From positions 13,785,072-13,849,071 of the forward strand of contig OW285189.1 of the NCBI GenBank assembly GCA_935421135.1: a DNA stretch of 64,000 nt, given 5' to 3'. Positions 11,513 to 25,500 of the stretch are shown here, in pieces (position 1 is the stretch's first letter; every line of letters starts with the position of its first letter). The position numbers and the translations under genes were made by a program. A model generated the notes under the pieces. That model did no database searches, was not told the DNA's origin, and saw only the letters and a program-made list of their open reading frames with translations. This stretch comes from Bugulina stolonifera. Its lineage: Eukaryota > Bryozoa > Gymnolaemata > Cheilostomatida > Bugulidae.

Positions 11513-14498
11513 CTATTTAGAAGATGCTCCAACTTGACTATAATTCTGTTCTAGCGGAGGTTTAGATCTATAATCTGTAGACAGTACATTGTAGACACCT
11601 TCATCTGCTACCATGTCGTCGCTTGTGATACTTGAAGTTGAGGAAGTAGGAGTTGCCTTCTCTTTATGTCTGTTTGACTTGAGTTTACTATTTTCAATTA
11701 GGGAATTGAAAAATGACGGTGATTTTGTCTTAACTTGATCATCTGAAACTTCTTCTTCGAGTACGATCTCTTCATAATAGCCTCTTTTTGGAGTCGGTCT
11801 TGGTAGAGATTTTGGATAATTTTTAATAGGCATAGGTTCTGAATGTCTTAGTGTGTCCGATGATTTACTTCGATATCCAAATAGAGATCTTAAAGTGTCT
11901 TGTTTATATTTCCTTGGAGGTAATTCCGGTGACAAACCTTCATCATCTGACGAATCATTATCTTGTGACGATGATGGAGTTAATGGTAAAAGTTTGTGTC
12001 GAATTTCTTCAAATCTTTTAGAAACTTGTGCAAATATTTCATCACCAAGACCGTCTTCTGTGATTAGAGAAAACAAACCGGCACCTGTCAAAAAGAAATA
12101 GTAAAAACTGTTATGAATTTTCATTGGGAAACATTCAAATAGTCTCAGTGTTAGAATGTTTTCTTGAACTCTCGAAGTTGGACGTACAAAAGTTAATGAT
12201 ACATTGCTAATCATAAGATTAACTAAAATAACTTCTTACATACCGACCTATTAATAGCATCTTAGTAATGGCCTCATTGCAGAACTAATGACTATGTCCT
12301 GTGTGTATGCCAAGCACACGCACATTATACTGCATATGTATTATGGAAATGATATCATATTTATCTCTTACGCTGTACCAGATTTATACGGGATTATTAC
12401 TCTGTCGCACTAGGATGTTGCTACTTAACGTCACAATTGGATTGTGTTTATATCATTTCTTTCTCTATCACCATCTATTTCATCATCTATCTACATATCT
12501 ACTAGTTTCAACATGCATTGTACTTAGTAGGTTGGAATTTCTACACACTAGTCACCGAACAACAGTGAAATTACTATTTCCACGTTTTCTAACTGAAACG
12601 AGTTGCATTAAAGCAAAATTCATGTCACAGTAAAGGAAATCTAACAACCAGTCAGTACTAAACAAGGCAATCTCCTGTAACTAACCAGTACTGTTTCGTA
12701 CCTGACACAGAGTGCCAGTGTGCAGAATGATAGTATTGATCTACTAGGTACTCTATAGTGTATAAAACCAGCATCGTAACCAAGGTGATTTAATTTAAAT
12801 TTCCATATTTCCACATTTCCATTGTCAATCTTCTACAAGTAATTTATTATTCACTCCACATGCATCTACTACATACATACCCTAACCTACTAGATTTCCT
12901 TTTAACCAATCGGATAGATGATGTGGTAGAATGCATAAGTTATACAACTTCATGTTTCGAGCAGGAGACATTACTGATATTAGTAAGCACAGAATTACAG
13001 TTTCACAACAGCTTTCCCATAATATGCAAGTCCAACCTTCATTTTATAGAAGCCTTCACTTTGAGAAAATATTTGCTTTGGGGAGCAGGCAAGATTGGAT
13101 ATCATAGTTTTCTGTTCCATACAGGAAGATAACTCTATAGTGTATTATCAGCACAATATTGATTCCCACGTCCCGTTAGGGGTATTTCTCATGGTTGCTT
13201 ATTCATAACCTGCTTGATTGTCAAAAGCAGAGCCAATGGCTCTGGTCAATAGCAGGGAAAAACCAGTTTTTTCATAAACATGACTTTTGAGTAATACTTT
13301 TACAAAACATCCGATTACACACTAGAATTTTTGAATAATCTCTAATTAATTTTCCTGCTATGAAAATGTTTCAAAGTCTGGCTGCTGATAATAGGAGGCC
13401 TAAATATGTCACTCCTCTATTTATATGTAATAAGGAACTAGTTTAACAAGATATGATTATGAACACAATCATCCAGTCTTATCTACACACCAGCTACATA
13501 ATGGAAGCAGAAAATAGTTGTCTCTGTTACAGACAATTGAATACTGGCAAGGAAGACATTATTCATCTGTCTGTAACTGGATCCTTAGAAATAGTATCAT
13601 TCAAGTTTGGTTGATTCTCAACTGTTATTGGTTTTAGTGAACTAGCTAGCCAAAGAGATAAGGCTTTACTATACATTTGGTTTTCGATCTACCATCCTCG
13701 TATAACATCATGAAGACCATTGTACTTGTCTATTTATTCCTTACCTGAATCACATCTGCGTCCAGCTTCAAACTGAAAGTTTTTAGAGGTTCTTCCATAT
13801 CTTCTTATATAACGGTATGGCCATGTATATAGAAGCTGTCGTTTACTGATATTGTGTAGAGAAATATCTTCACTGTTTACAGACAGTTCATATAGACCTT
13901 TTAATCCGCATCGTGTAGCTGGTTCATTCTCAACAACCGCAACGGGAAATATGTTTGGTACTGTAACAAAAACACATTATCTATGGTGTGCTGGTAGCCT
14001 AATAGAAGTCTCAAAATAGGCAAAATCCACAGGCAGGGGGGCATAACTACCAATAATTACTACAATGTAACACATAACCATAAAGTAACACATGACATTT
14101 TTGTGTTTTGTGTTTTTAGTGAACTGTGGGCAGTTCTTGTTTCAACAGCAATCATTAGAAGTTACACCTCCTGCTGCCTGTGGCAAATTATACATACATA
14201 CATGTCCTAGCCAAGATATACGAATCACAACATAATGCTGTTATAACATGCAGGACACATGTATATTAGACTGAGTCGTCTTTACGTAGGCCTACATTAG
14301 GTCTGTACATGTAACTAGTTTTGCACTGCGGCGCGAACCAATTGACACAATATAAATATCATACCGATCTTAGTGGACATGCATCAAGTGAAATAGCAAA
14401 TACTAACCTCTGCCAGGTGCTTGCAGGTCTATTGAAGATGTCCTGGAAGTCTGGAATGCCTTACGAGCCCTTTGAGGCGATCTTTTATCTAGTAGCAT
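11513..14498 (-). CDS. DOK-like adaptor: IRS-type PTB domain with Tyr-rich tail, 292 aa
   Basis: Exons in coding order: 14498-14408, 13960-13745, 12084-11513 (879 nt, in frame). Residues about 31-133 form an IRS-type PTB domain: TRCGLKGLYEL, TWPYRYIRRYGR with the phosphotyrosine-binding arginines, FQFEAGRRCDSGAG, and a C-terminal helix GDEIFAQVSKRFEEI. This order matches DOK proteins most closely. Unlike most DOKs there is no N-terminal PH domain, and unlike FRS2 no myristoylation site; an in-frame stop lies 18 nt before the ATG unless an upstream exon is spliced in. The tail has a class II SH3 ligand PELPPR (155-160) and tyrosines in YYEEI (205-209), VYNVL (267) and NYSQV (284). It probably acts under the membrane as a docking substrate of tyrosine kinases, and two Src-family genes lie ~25 kb away. 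Exact DOK subfamily is uncertain. Confidence 0.82.
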
Positions 14499-16543
14499 TG
14501 TTTCCAAGTCTAGTTATTCTCAAACTTGAACTATATAACTAATAAAATATATTAGACTTTATACAATCCTACTGTCCCTTGTGACTGTACACTCCTAAAT
14601 GTGAATCAGACTAAAATGTAGTACATTGTTATATTCATAATCGTGTCACTACTGGTTGTCATAGCAATTTCATGCATGACCTGGTAACTTATTAGTATAG
14701 TGCACACAATAATATATTGTGATTCAGCTTCACACATGTATTACAGCTAGCACAGAAATAGTATGATATCATAACAAGGATATGTAAAAATAGAACAGTG
14801 TTTTTATTTGAATAGTATAAAATTATAATAATTTATTGCATGTTATAAATAATAACAATAATATAAAACCTATGTTTGCATGTTTGATAGCTGATACATG
14901 GTAACTTACCATGCGTACTTGCGCAGTACAATGTGTACAGACATTATGTCTGAGCCTGACCATTTGCCAGGACAGAACAATTTCATTTTTAATAAATAAT
15001 GATGACATTTTTATGCAAACAAATTTTTTGACAAGGATATGGTGTATGTAGGTTAATTTCATTCACAAGGAAAGATGAAACATCTCTTCTCTTCCACAAG
15101 TATATCATAATGTGAAGTAAAAGGAAACAATCGTTCACAGTCAGATATAAATGATCACCACAAAATAATATAAATTAAAAGCAGTTGTTGAAAGAGCTAA
15201 CAGATTGGCAACATCTGTAAAATCTAAATCATGTTGGCAACTGGATCACGTTTGGCTGCTGGATATGGAGTCAGCTCTGAGTCATAATGGTGAGTCATTA
15301 CTTGGAACCATATATGTATAGAAATAATGCTAGTGTGAGTCACAAAATAAGGCCTAACAGTCATTATACCATCAGCTTTTGTTCTTATACTAGCTTGTAG
15401 GTCCTGCCTCTAGCTTGAACATGCATCAAGCTAGAGGCAGGACCTACGATACAATGAATCTACATCACAATCAAACACTATAATCAGGTAACGAAGCTGA
15501 GTATGCCATGATGTAATGGTTATTGTAGGAGTTGTGATGTCATAGTAAAGAAATCCATGATGCTTTTAGAGTATCCTGTTGAGTAAACGATATAAGAACA
15601 ATATACAGACATGTGATTTTATGTGTAGCATCTTATGCAATTACTGTGACTAACAACAATCAGTCTGTACAAATAATATAAGATTTTAGCCTTGCTGAAA
15701 TAGGGTGATATTTGCAATACTCCAATGTATAGTGCTGAACTGAAGTAGTAAAGCACACAGCAATTTTGTCATTTTAAATGTTGTTTTATTATATTTTTTA
15801 GTAGAAATTGTGTAACACTGTATAACTAGCAATAGTAATGTCATGATTTGGTTGCCTATACAAGTTGAAAATTGGGAGTAGTAAATAGTTTTAGAATTAG
15901 AATGCGAATGATGCATGAACCAGAGAATAAAAATACAGCCTACCAGAAATCCAAAAATGGAAAAATCTTTGTTTTATTAGCATACATAAATTAATAATAA
16001 ATATTATGTAATAAAAATAGCAAAATGGCAGCAAAGATTTAATTCTTCCCCAGCAGTACCAGGATGATCTGTTTTATACAAAGTCATGTATTTGCACTAT
16101 CGGAAGACTGGTAAATAAAATCAGTAAAAGGGATTATAGCTTAAGCAATGTTCTACAGAATCTCCTTCCATATCACACAGCAAATCGTAGTTATAGTAAT
16201 AGTGCTTGTACTGCAGCAGGCAGCAACCACTTACATGTATATTCATAAAAATATATCGACGTTATCTGTTACAGTACTATTTAGTTATGTTTAAATTAGT
16301 GCAATAACAAAAATATTTTTACAAAATATTATCCTAAGTTTTCCAAAGGAATAAATAATAAATGAGTGAGAATGTGTATGAACTGAGACTTTGCTCAGTC
16401 AGCGTGTAGTAGCCAATATGAACGCTATAAGCACTATTAGGTTGCTCCTATAATGTTTCTAGATTCTCTTGAAAGCTCATATACCAACCATGTGTCACTC
16501 TGTGCATGTACTACGTGTATATCTGGTATAATATTACATATAA
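14499..16543. other. Gap between DOK-like 5' end and SLC6 3' end
   Basis: About 2 kb of AT-rich DNA with the DOK-like promoter on the left and SLC6 3' UTR on the right. It holds a perfect 22-bp-arm palindrome at 15397-15447. I looked for an upstream PH-domain exon of the DOK-like gene and found none. Confidence 0.5.
15397..15447. repeat. Perfect inverted repeat, 22-bp arms, 7-bp loop
   Basis: GTAGGTCCTGCCTCTAGCTT... at 15397-15418 is matched exactly by its reverse complement at 15426-15447, separated by ACATGCA. Perfect arms imply recent origin or a selected hairpin. Confidence 0.9.
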
Positions 16544-19500
16544 CTACATTTTCTCCTGTGGATATTCATACGGAGAGGCGCTGCTGTTCACCACATAAGT
16601 GTTGGAGGAAACCGGTACCATTGGGTACTGGACTGGAGCTCTCTGGTAGTATGTGGCCACTGTTGGATCTGCCGGCCCCCATTCTGGGGCAGGAGATGTG
16701 ACAATTCTTAAAGTCTACAACAATCAAAACTGAGTTCAAAAACGGTTCACTTCTAGATTTTATTTTAACTATACCTGTATATCCATATACTTCACTCAAC
16801 AGCAATACCCTAATATTATCCATTTCCAGGATGCATGAAGGTAGGTGGACATGTATATTGTTTCAAAAATGTTGTAGGAAATGGGTTTTCCCTGCTTCCA
16901 TAATATAGGTAGGTGTAAACTAGTTGTATGTATATACATTGTACATGCACATGTGCATTGCTGCCTTTGCTAATATATAAATGTTAAAACACACAAGCTC
17001 CCATTTATGCCTTGTTGTAGATGTTTATCGTAGCAGTTCTGAAATAGGGCAAATTCGACTGGTTCTCATGACTACAGGTTCTCATAATTACTAGTGATAA
17101 CTGATAAACATCAAACACAGTTGGTCATTCACAATTATACATGTAAGTCTGTGATATCGAAAGAAAGGAAAAAAAGATACAAAAGATTAACTTTTGAAGT
17201 TATCTTCCCTCTACTTATTGAAGAACGCGAGTGGACAACTTCAAAATATAATATTTTGCTAACATGACTAGTGCAAGTCATGTATTTATTACAACATAGC
17301 CTAGCTGCCATGATAGTCATACAACATAATACATGTGTGTATTATTCAGTCAGACATTGTTTACCTGTAACAAGCTAGCCGATGGGTTTGACGACTTTGT
17401 TTTAACAAAGTTGTAGATAGCCATGCCGAAGATTGGAGAGAGACAGGTGAATGACAGCAACCATCCTAACACATCAGCCCATGGTGGTAGAACTGTATCA
17501 TCATATTTGGTCCGTGAGAAGTCAACAAATGTGAATATCAGTATAAACTAAAAAACAAAATATCAATAAGGCATTCACATACATGTGCATGTGCATATAC
17601 ATGTACATGTACATTATACGGTATGTAGCCTTCGATGATGAAGCCAGCGCCAAAATACTGAACTATTTTATTGCCATTAACATATCGCTGACTTAAATTA
17701 TGCATGATGTATGATGGGGTGGAGAGTAGCTTCATTCTAAGACTCCATAGATCTGTCAAACATTGTGAAGGAAAGTAATTATCTCAAGCAGCATGGGCAT
17801 GGTAAGATTTATATCTAGTTATACATCTACGTATGTTTGTAACGTGAGACAGAACTTTACTTACTGTAACCAGTGCTGGAGTGATAAACTGCCATAAGAT
17901 CCTCCACCATATTGATGGCCGATTGCCAAGCATAAGCTTTATATCATCTCCAAACCTCTGCCAACCTGCGTAAAAATTTTCATTGAGACATATTATTTGT
18001 ACATGTACAATGTATATTATACGACCATGACGGTATATGATCAATGACTCTCAGTATTCGGAACAAATTATGACTTCAAAGGGCAGATAACCTCTAGTTA
18101 GTTATATTTTAATGACTGTATTCCATCGAGGGTACACCTATAGCTAGAAAGTATAGGGTATTCTACACACACTGCTGATAATGTGCATGTACACACTGAC
18201 CCCATGAATGCAGACCATGATTTGGGAATTGTTTTCTCTCTCTTTCAGAAGCATGACAAAAGAGAGGACAACTTTGAAACTTGCAATTTTTTACAGCTAA
18301 AGGACAAGAGTTGGTGGCCTGTTTACCTGTATAACATAATCAGTTTGTTATAACACCTTATGTATTAATTGGTTGAATATGGTAGAACCATAGACTTACA
18401 TACTGTATGTTACATAGTAAAGATGGTAGAACTCACCATAAACCCAGCCTAGAGCTATGCATTCTACTAGCCCTATTACAAGAGTTGTGTAGGTGGCGGC
18501 ATAGTTATCCATTAGCTGTAGGACGTACATCCCACCCTGCAATTATACATGGTTCAAAATAATTCATATAAGCAAATATTAGGCAAAACAACATCCATTT
18601 ACTGTACATATGAATAGTGAATGCTGGATCTAAGAGGCTGTTCCTCATATTTTCTCTTGTCTCAGTAATCATCACGTAATGTCTCAGTAATGTCACGGAA
18701 TGTTCTAGTGCACAGTGTGTGAGAATCCGATGTTAGAGTTTTGAAAATATGTATATATATAGTCTGCACTGAACAAAATCTCTACCACAGATCATGAGAT
18801 ATAGAAACATTGAGCCAAGATCGTATTTTCTGTTGTTTTGATATGTCAGGGATGTCGCATGGTTTGAATATAATATACACATTAATGCATGATGACTTTC
18901 TCCCAATGGTGTATTTGATAGAAAAAACGTGTTATTCTTTTCAATATTTTATAGGTATATCATCTTGTGTTTGTGTTGTCCCTTGATTATAAGAATATAC
19001 AGAATTGTAGGTATTAATCGAGGATAGAAGTTTTGCCTGCAGTTCTTTTTAATAATAACAAAATTGCTACTATAACTCCTCTATAGTCCGCAGTTAACTG
19101 TCTATTCTCAAGAGAGTACTTTATGTAAAGATAAGTGGGCCTGGAAACAGTGTTATTTAAACCATACAGTGAATAGAGAGATGAGATTGAATAAGTTACG
19201 GAACTATAAGAAGCTATTTTGGTATTAGTTTAAATTATAACATAATGCACTACTAGTGTGTATGGAGCAAAGTAATAACTGATAAGTGAATAAGAAATCT
19301 TTTGAACTTGTGAAAAAAAGATTTAATTCATATTTCTGGAACGCGTTCAGTAGAAGTGGTTGACTATTCGACACTAAATGTTGGTATCACTAAACTTGTT
19401 GCAGACAAAAGTCTACATTGTATTGACATGCTCAGACCCAATAGAGATACTTACAAAAACAGTTGTTAAAAAGTACAAACCCATTATCATGCAAAGAATC

Positions 19501-22500
19501 TGGCTAGCCAGCTGACAGATGAGCTGCCATAGCTAATTGATGACAGGATAGTAAGGCCGGGGTATGAATGTACATGTAAATAAGGTAATTACATTGTATA
19601 TATTATATATTTATATATAAAATGTTCCTACATTGTAGCAAGCAGATCTCTAGGCATTGAAACTGGGTAACATAAGAATAAATACACAGTATTAGTTTTT
19701 AATTAAACAAATTATTTTCATTTATATAGAAAAGAATTTTAGGTATTGATGGTATATCACTATTAAATAAGATGTAGTTTAATGAGTAAGTTATAGAATT
19801 GACTTTCTCACACATTAAAACACCATACAAAATTACTGGAACCTACAGTTTAACCAATCCAGGGGTCCTCGAAATGTGTCCCTAGAGAATTTGCCTACAG
19901 ACATGTTTAGACTTCAAACACAATTCTTTTATTTTGCAAAGAAATCCAGCGGTGATAGAAATATTTCAGGTAAAATATTTTTATCAGGTAAATTATTTCT
20001 ATAAAATAGTATTAGTTATAGCCGTGTCACATTATCATATTGTATTTTCATGTCTAATTATTGTTGACCTTCGCCCTGAATCTCCAAATTATCATGATAT
20101 TGATTGTATAATGCATTGTAGATTACAGCATTAATAGAATTGTTTATAAACTACAGTAACCATGGAGGGGAGACTAGGTGATGGTTGCAGCAATATGGAG
20201 GGGTTTTTATTGGAAAATGGCACTCATTAGAGCACATAAATGGTAAATATAATGAAATGAATGCAGATTCTAAATGCATATGTTCATATTTTGTCTTTAT
20301 CTAACAAAAACCATCATAATTCTTAATACCTTTTCTAGAACATCTAGTTCTAAAGAAAAATTTAAACCTCCAAGATGCCGAACTAAATTCAGACTTAGTA
20401 GCTTTTTCACATATTTTATAACATATTTTAACAACAATATTCTAAATACGTATAGTATTATTGGTACAGTCATTTTAATTTTATCTGTTCAAGATAGAGA
20501 AATGAAACAAATCTAGTTGTGATCATGTCATGTGCCTGATACTATCGTAATATATTATCGTTACACAGATATACTTACATTGCATGTCATGGTTAATCCA
20601 AGCAGAAAGCAGACTGTACAGACAGCTGCCAAGACCATTATTGGTCTGTGCCCTTTTCTTAGTTTGTCTGCGAAAAGGTCAAGAATTGTTGTGTGGACTG
20701 TATTAATTATGGTCATCTACAAATAGTATAACATTTCATGTATTAAATAGACGACATGGTCTTGGCATTTACCTATACATGTAGATAGAATCTTATTTGG
20801 ACTTGAATTTGAACCTTGGTAGCCATGGCCAGCAGAAACTGTACAACCACGTATTTTACACAGATATGTCATTCCAAGTATGGATATTTTACCAATCCCA
20901 CACAATATCAGAGTGTATGAAGACTGGAGAGTAAATAGTGGCATCCATTTTGTGTGCAGTGACATCAGCTATCTAATCAGAAAACTTCTGTAAATTCCAT
21001 TAGACAAATGTTTATGTTCATATATATACTGTATATTTCTTCAGTATTCAAACTAAGTTAGATTTTACACTTTACTTACACCGATGATGCTTTACTTTAC
21101 TCCTGGGGTAGCATATGTACGTGAGTTTATAGTTATAGCATTATTAGGTTTACTATACTCAGTATATTCAGTGTTTCAGTAGGTAAGCACTGTAATGCCT
21201 GTCTATGATCAATAATATAATAGCACAGTAAAGTCTTACCTGAGTGCCCATTCCAAGTGTGATCAGCATTAGAAAGAAGAGAATAGACCAGAGTGGAGAA
21301 ACTGGGAGTTGTGCCACTACTTCAGGATAAGCAATAAAGGCAAGGCCAGCTCCTACAGAATCAAGTGTAGCACATGCTAAACAAGAGTATATATGAAAGC
21401 TAAATACAATATGCTATGCAATATATAGGCAATAGTTCAATGATATACAGTAATATTAGACTAATTTTTATAATTTTATTCCCTATATTTCGATACATAT
21501 AATTATAATATAATGTGGGCCTATAGTGTATATGTACATATACATTTTTGTAAGAACATTAAATGTTTTAAATGCATATAAACTTTTATTTGTTTAATCA
21601 AAATAATGTCTCCACTCAGTCTACCAACTAACACCATGGGGATATTTAGGTGAAACTAGTCTTATACTAGATACAATTATTTATGTTACATTTCCACTTG
21701 GGCACGATACAAATACTGTAGACATATTTATGTAATAATCAATATCATTACCTCCGACAGCCGCCTTCTCTATATCCATGTTAAGCTGCTTAGCCATAAA
21801 TCCAATAATGGCAAAGATAACAAAACCAGCGAAAAATGATGTAGCACAGTTGCTGAGGGTGACAGCCACTGCATCCCTAAAGTGGAAATAGCATTATTAA
21901 TCTGAATTTATGGCTATAGTCTCTATATTTTTAACCAATGCTACAGGATCGGTTGTGCTGTATTTGTACATGTACAGTATATATTGTATCATTGTCATTA
22001 ATAAAATAAAATATGTTGCTAGTTTGCTACTGTGTAGTTTATTAATATTGTTTCCAAATACAATATTTGAATAGATAAGAAGCTGTTTCGAATATGGCCA
22101 TTTGCAACTGGAAACTGAATGTTTTGCAATTTTACAACATTAACTTTCCAAGTGAAAATTACAATACCAATACCAATACCAATACCAATACCAATACCAA
22201 TACCTGAGAGCATTGTTGTTGAACTTGTTATAAGATGCTAGAGTAATGAGACCGCCCCAACAAGGAGAGAGTGAGAAGAATATTTGCACGGCAGCATCTC
22301 CCCACACCTGAAAGTATGTGAGAATAAACAAGTCCATAGCCTTAATGTAATACATGCACATTTTATAAATACTGTCACATCATAGACAAATGGTACAAAT
22401 GTAGAAGAAAAATACATGAGATGAACTTTTCTACATGCTTTTTGACAAAAAAGTTAATTTATTGGTAAATATGACACCTGGACAATGGATGATACTGATA

Positions 22501-25500
22501 GTGTATCAAGTGTAGGCCTGTTCCATTGCAGAGACCTGGTTCCTTTCTTTGATTTTACCCCCACCTACCCCCTCCCCCAGAAATCAAGGAATATAAAATA
22601 TGTACGTAAATGGCCATTAATAGGTTATGTATCATTACCGTGTACACCTTAATATATTTTGTATTACTTAATATATTATAATATACATTGTATATGAAGC
22701 TTTTAGTGCCAAGTTGTACACATGTATCATTATATACCGTACCGTAGCTTTCCCAAGTCGAGCCCATTTTGGAGTCAGATAAAATATGATTCCGTCTACA
22801 GCTCCATCCAATGTCAGTGCTCGGCCCAACAATATGATGAGTACCACGTATGGAAACAGGGCAGTAAAATACACAGCCTGTTATATAGACAATAATATGT
22901 ATATTAGCAGACAATGGCATGTACAGGTGAGAAACCCACTTGCCCTTGAAATTATATGCCTATAAAGCAGTACATAGACCTATAATAATATCAATTAATA
23001 CATGTGACAATATTTTATAAATGGCCATGTATGCAATACATGCAATCTAACTTTGTTTATCAAAATTTTAAGTGGTCTGATGCAACAGAAGACAGAAAAC
23101 AAATAAATGATCTAATATGGACCTGGGTATGCAACGTCATATAGTGTATAAGTATTATAGTCTAGACTACCTTCCCTGAGGACTTGATTCCCTTGATGAG
23201 ACAGAGAAATACTATAGTCCAGGAGAGTAACAGACAGAGCACATGCTGCCATTTGGGGTAACCAATCTCATAGATATTAGCTGACAATTCCAACACTTGG
23301 TTGCTAAAATTAACAATGTACATTGTAATACATGTAATACATAGTTATTGTTACCATGTTATTATTGTACATGTAAGTTAGATATTATAAACCATGTGGG
23401 GTAAGACAGGTGAAAAAATAAGAGTGTTGTAATATTGTATTTCTAGTTGGCAGCGTGCCACATTGGAAACCCTACACAAGCTTGAATAGTAGCAGGTAAG
23501 GGGTTTACGCTCTACAAGTAGCAAGTGTACATAGCCAATGTTTGCATGTTCCAGATCTTGATACAAATTGGCAAAGTGTCAGAAAAAATGAATTATTTTG
23601 CTACAAAACAGACTAGGTCAGTAAGTACATGTACATTATTTGAACGAAAAGCCTAGCATTATTACATATGACTGATTTATAATAGAATAAATAATAACAA
23701 CATTGGAACTATTATATAACAATTAACTTTCCAAAATTAAATAACCTGATATTGAACAATATTCACTGACTGTTATGTATACTTGCTTTATAAGGTTACA
23801 CGCATACATATGCAATTTTTTATGATATACATTGTAATAGTAATAGGGCAGAGTTAATAAGTTCAATATTATAGCTTAGTACTAACAAAGAAAATATCTC
23901 GGTCCATTACCGGACCAACAGGAACAACCATTTCTTGCTTTTCCATAATATCAGCCTTCACTATTTCATCACTCCACATTCTACTCAGAGCATACCTACC
24001 TAATCCAGTATTATGTTTAGATTATGCCTTATTCTAATAATTCTTTTCTTGTGACAAGAACAACTTTCTGTAAAATTGTAGTCTTTGCTCATTTGAGTTA
24101 GCATACCGGTGCTTATGAATATATAAAAGTAATAATATCGTAGAGAAAACCTAATAATTTGGCTTTAAAATTTCAAAATTGGGTACTCCACTCCCCCAGA
24201 GTAGTCCACGTCCACTCATTAAATGTGGTTTGAATTTTAAATCTGCACTTGAATGGTAGTTACCCGCTCCTGTTAGAAAGGTTTACTGTAGAACCGACGC
24301 TATGCTTTACTGGTGCATGAACTTACTGAAAGTATTCCTCGCTAGCAGACCTTCTACCAGTTTCATTGGCTAACTGAGTGTAGTAATCATAGTTCTCCTG
24401 CCCATTGGTCTCCGCAGTCCAGCAGGTCTGGTTAAACCAAGTACCATTCATCTTAGAGCAGTATCTAAATTGTTCTGGTTCACTACAAGCTGTAAAATAC
24501 ATATTAGTAACATTCAGATAGAATCAATTATAAATGTATGACATGCTGTTACCTGCGTGTACTAATACTTGTTGTTATTTGTAATGTGCTGTTAGTAAGT
24601 AATAGGAAGACTGGGTCAATTTTTGCCTGCCAGTAGTCTTGTAAATTCATTCACTCAACTAGAAGGAAACCGGGAAGTTATGTGAATTAATAATTTTCCA
24701 ATTGTATTCAATGTAAATATTGTTATTAAAATAAAACACAATAGATTCATCTTACCAATTGTGTTCCAAGCATTTTGACAAGTTTTCCATGGGACATCTC
24801 TGGCAAAGGAGACAAACAGGAAGTAGAATGCCCATGCTATCAGCATCGTATAGTATATACCAACAAAGAAGGATACCAAAAACATAGCGTAACCAACACC
24901 TATAAATACAGTGGGTATATAATAAACATGTAGGTAGCTGTGTACTACAAGGCCAATCTAATATAAAGGGAACATTTCACATACATGTACAACTGTATCT
25001 AATTCTTTGGACAACATCAGTACCTGAATGTTATATATGTCGCATGTAGCTACTACATACACGACTATGTAGGCCAATATAAGCTCTATAAAAGAGATAA
25101 CCATAAAAACTATAAAATTACAATTTATTGTACCTTGTTCAATACTTTACTTTACACAATCCACCAAAATTTAGTTTTCTAAAGAGGTGACATACCTTTG
25201 AACAGTGGGCTGACAGACCAGACGTTAATGGCTCCTTGTGCAGCGAACTGTCCGAATGACAGTTCCAGAAAAAATAAAGGCATTCCAGCAAACACCATCA
25301 TAATGCAGTAAGGAATGAGAAAGGCCCCTAAAAGTAAGCGTATTATAATTATAATTATATTATATTATACATCTAGACTCGTCAATCTGCTGAAAAGGCA
25401 GAACAGCTAGGCTAACACTACACCCTGTTGAAATTTTGTAAAGTTCAAATTCAAAACAGGCTTATGCCCATGATAAATATCGTGACCAATTCTACAGTTT

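Noticed and set aside
12301..12633. 110-codon plus-strand frame
   Set aside because: It lies in the last intron of the DOK-like gene on the opposite strand; AT-driven Leu/Tyr/Ser composition without any motif.
16453..16701. 82-codon plus-strand frame with Pro/Gly-rich end
   Set aside because: It is antisense to the last SLC6 exon, which ends ...[10 protein letters not shown].
19452..19520. Hydrophobic minus-strand segment with a GTAAGT donor between SLC6 exons ([19 protein letters not shown])
   Set aside because: The exons at 20579-20716 and 18437-18536 already join in phase as ...LTMTCN-GGMYV..., matching the SLC6 family. Inserting this segment would break TM9-TM10.
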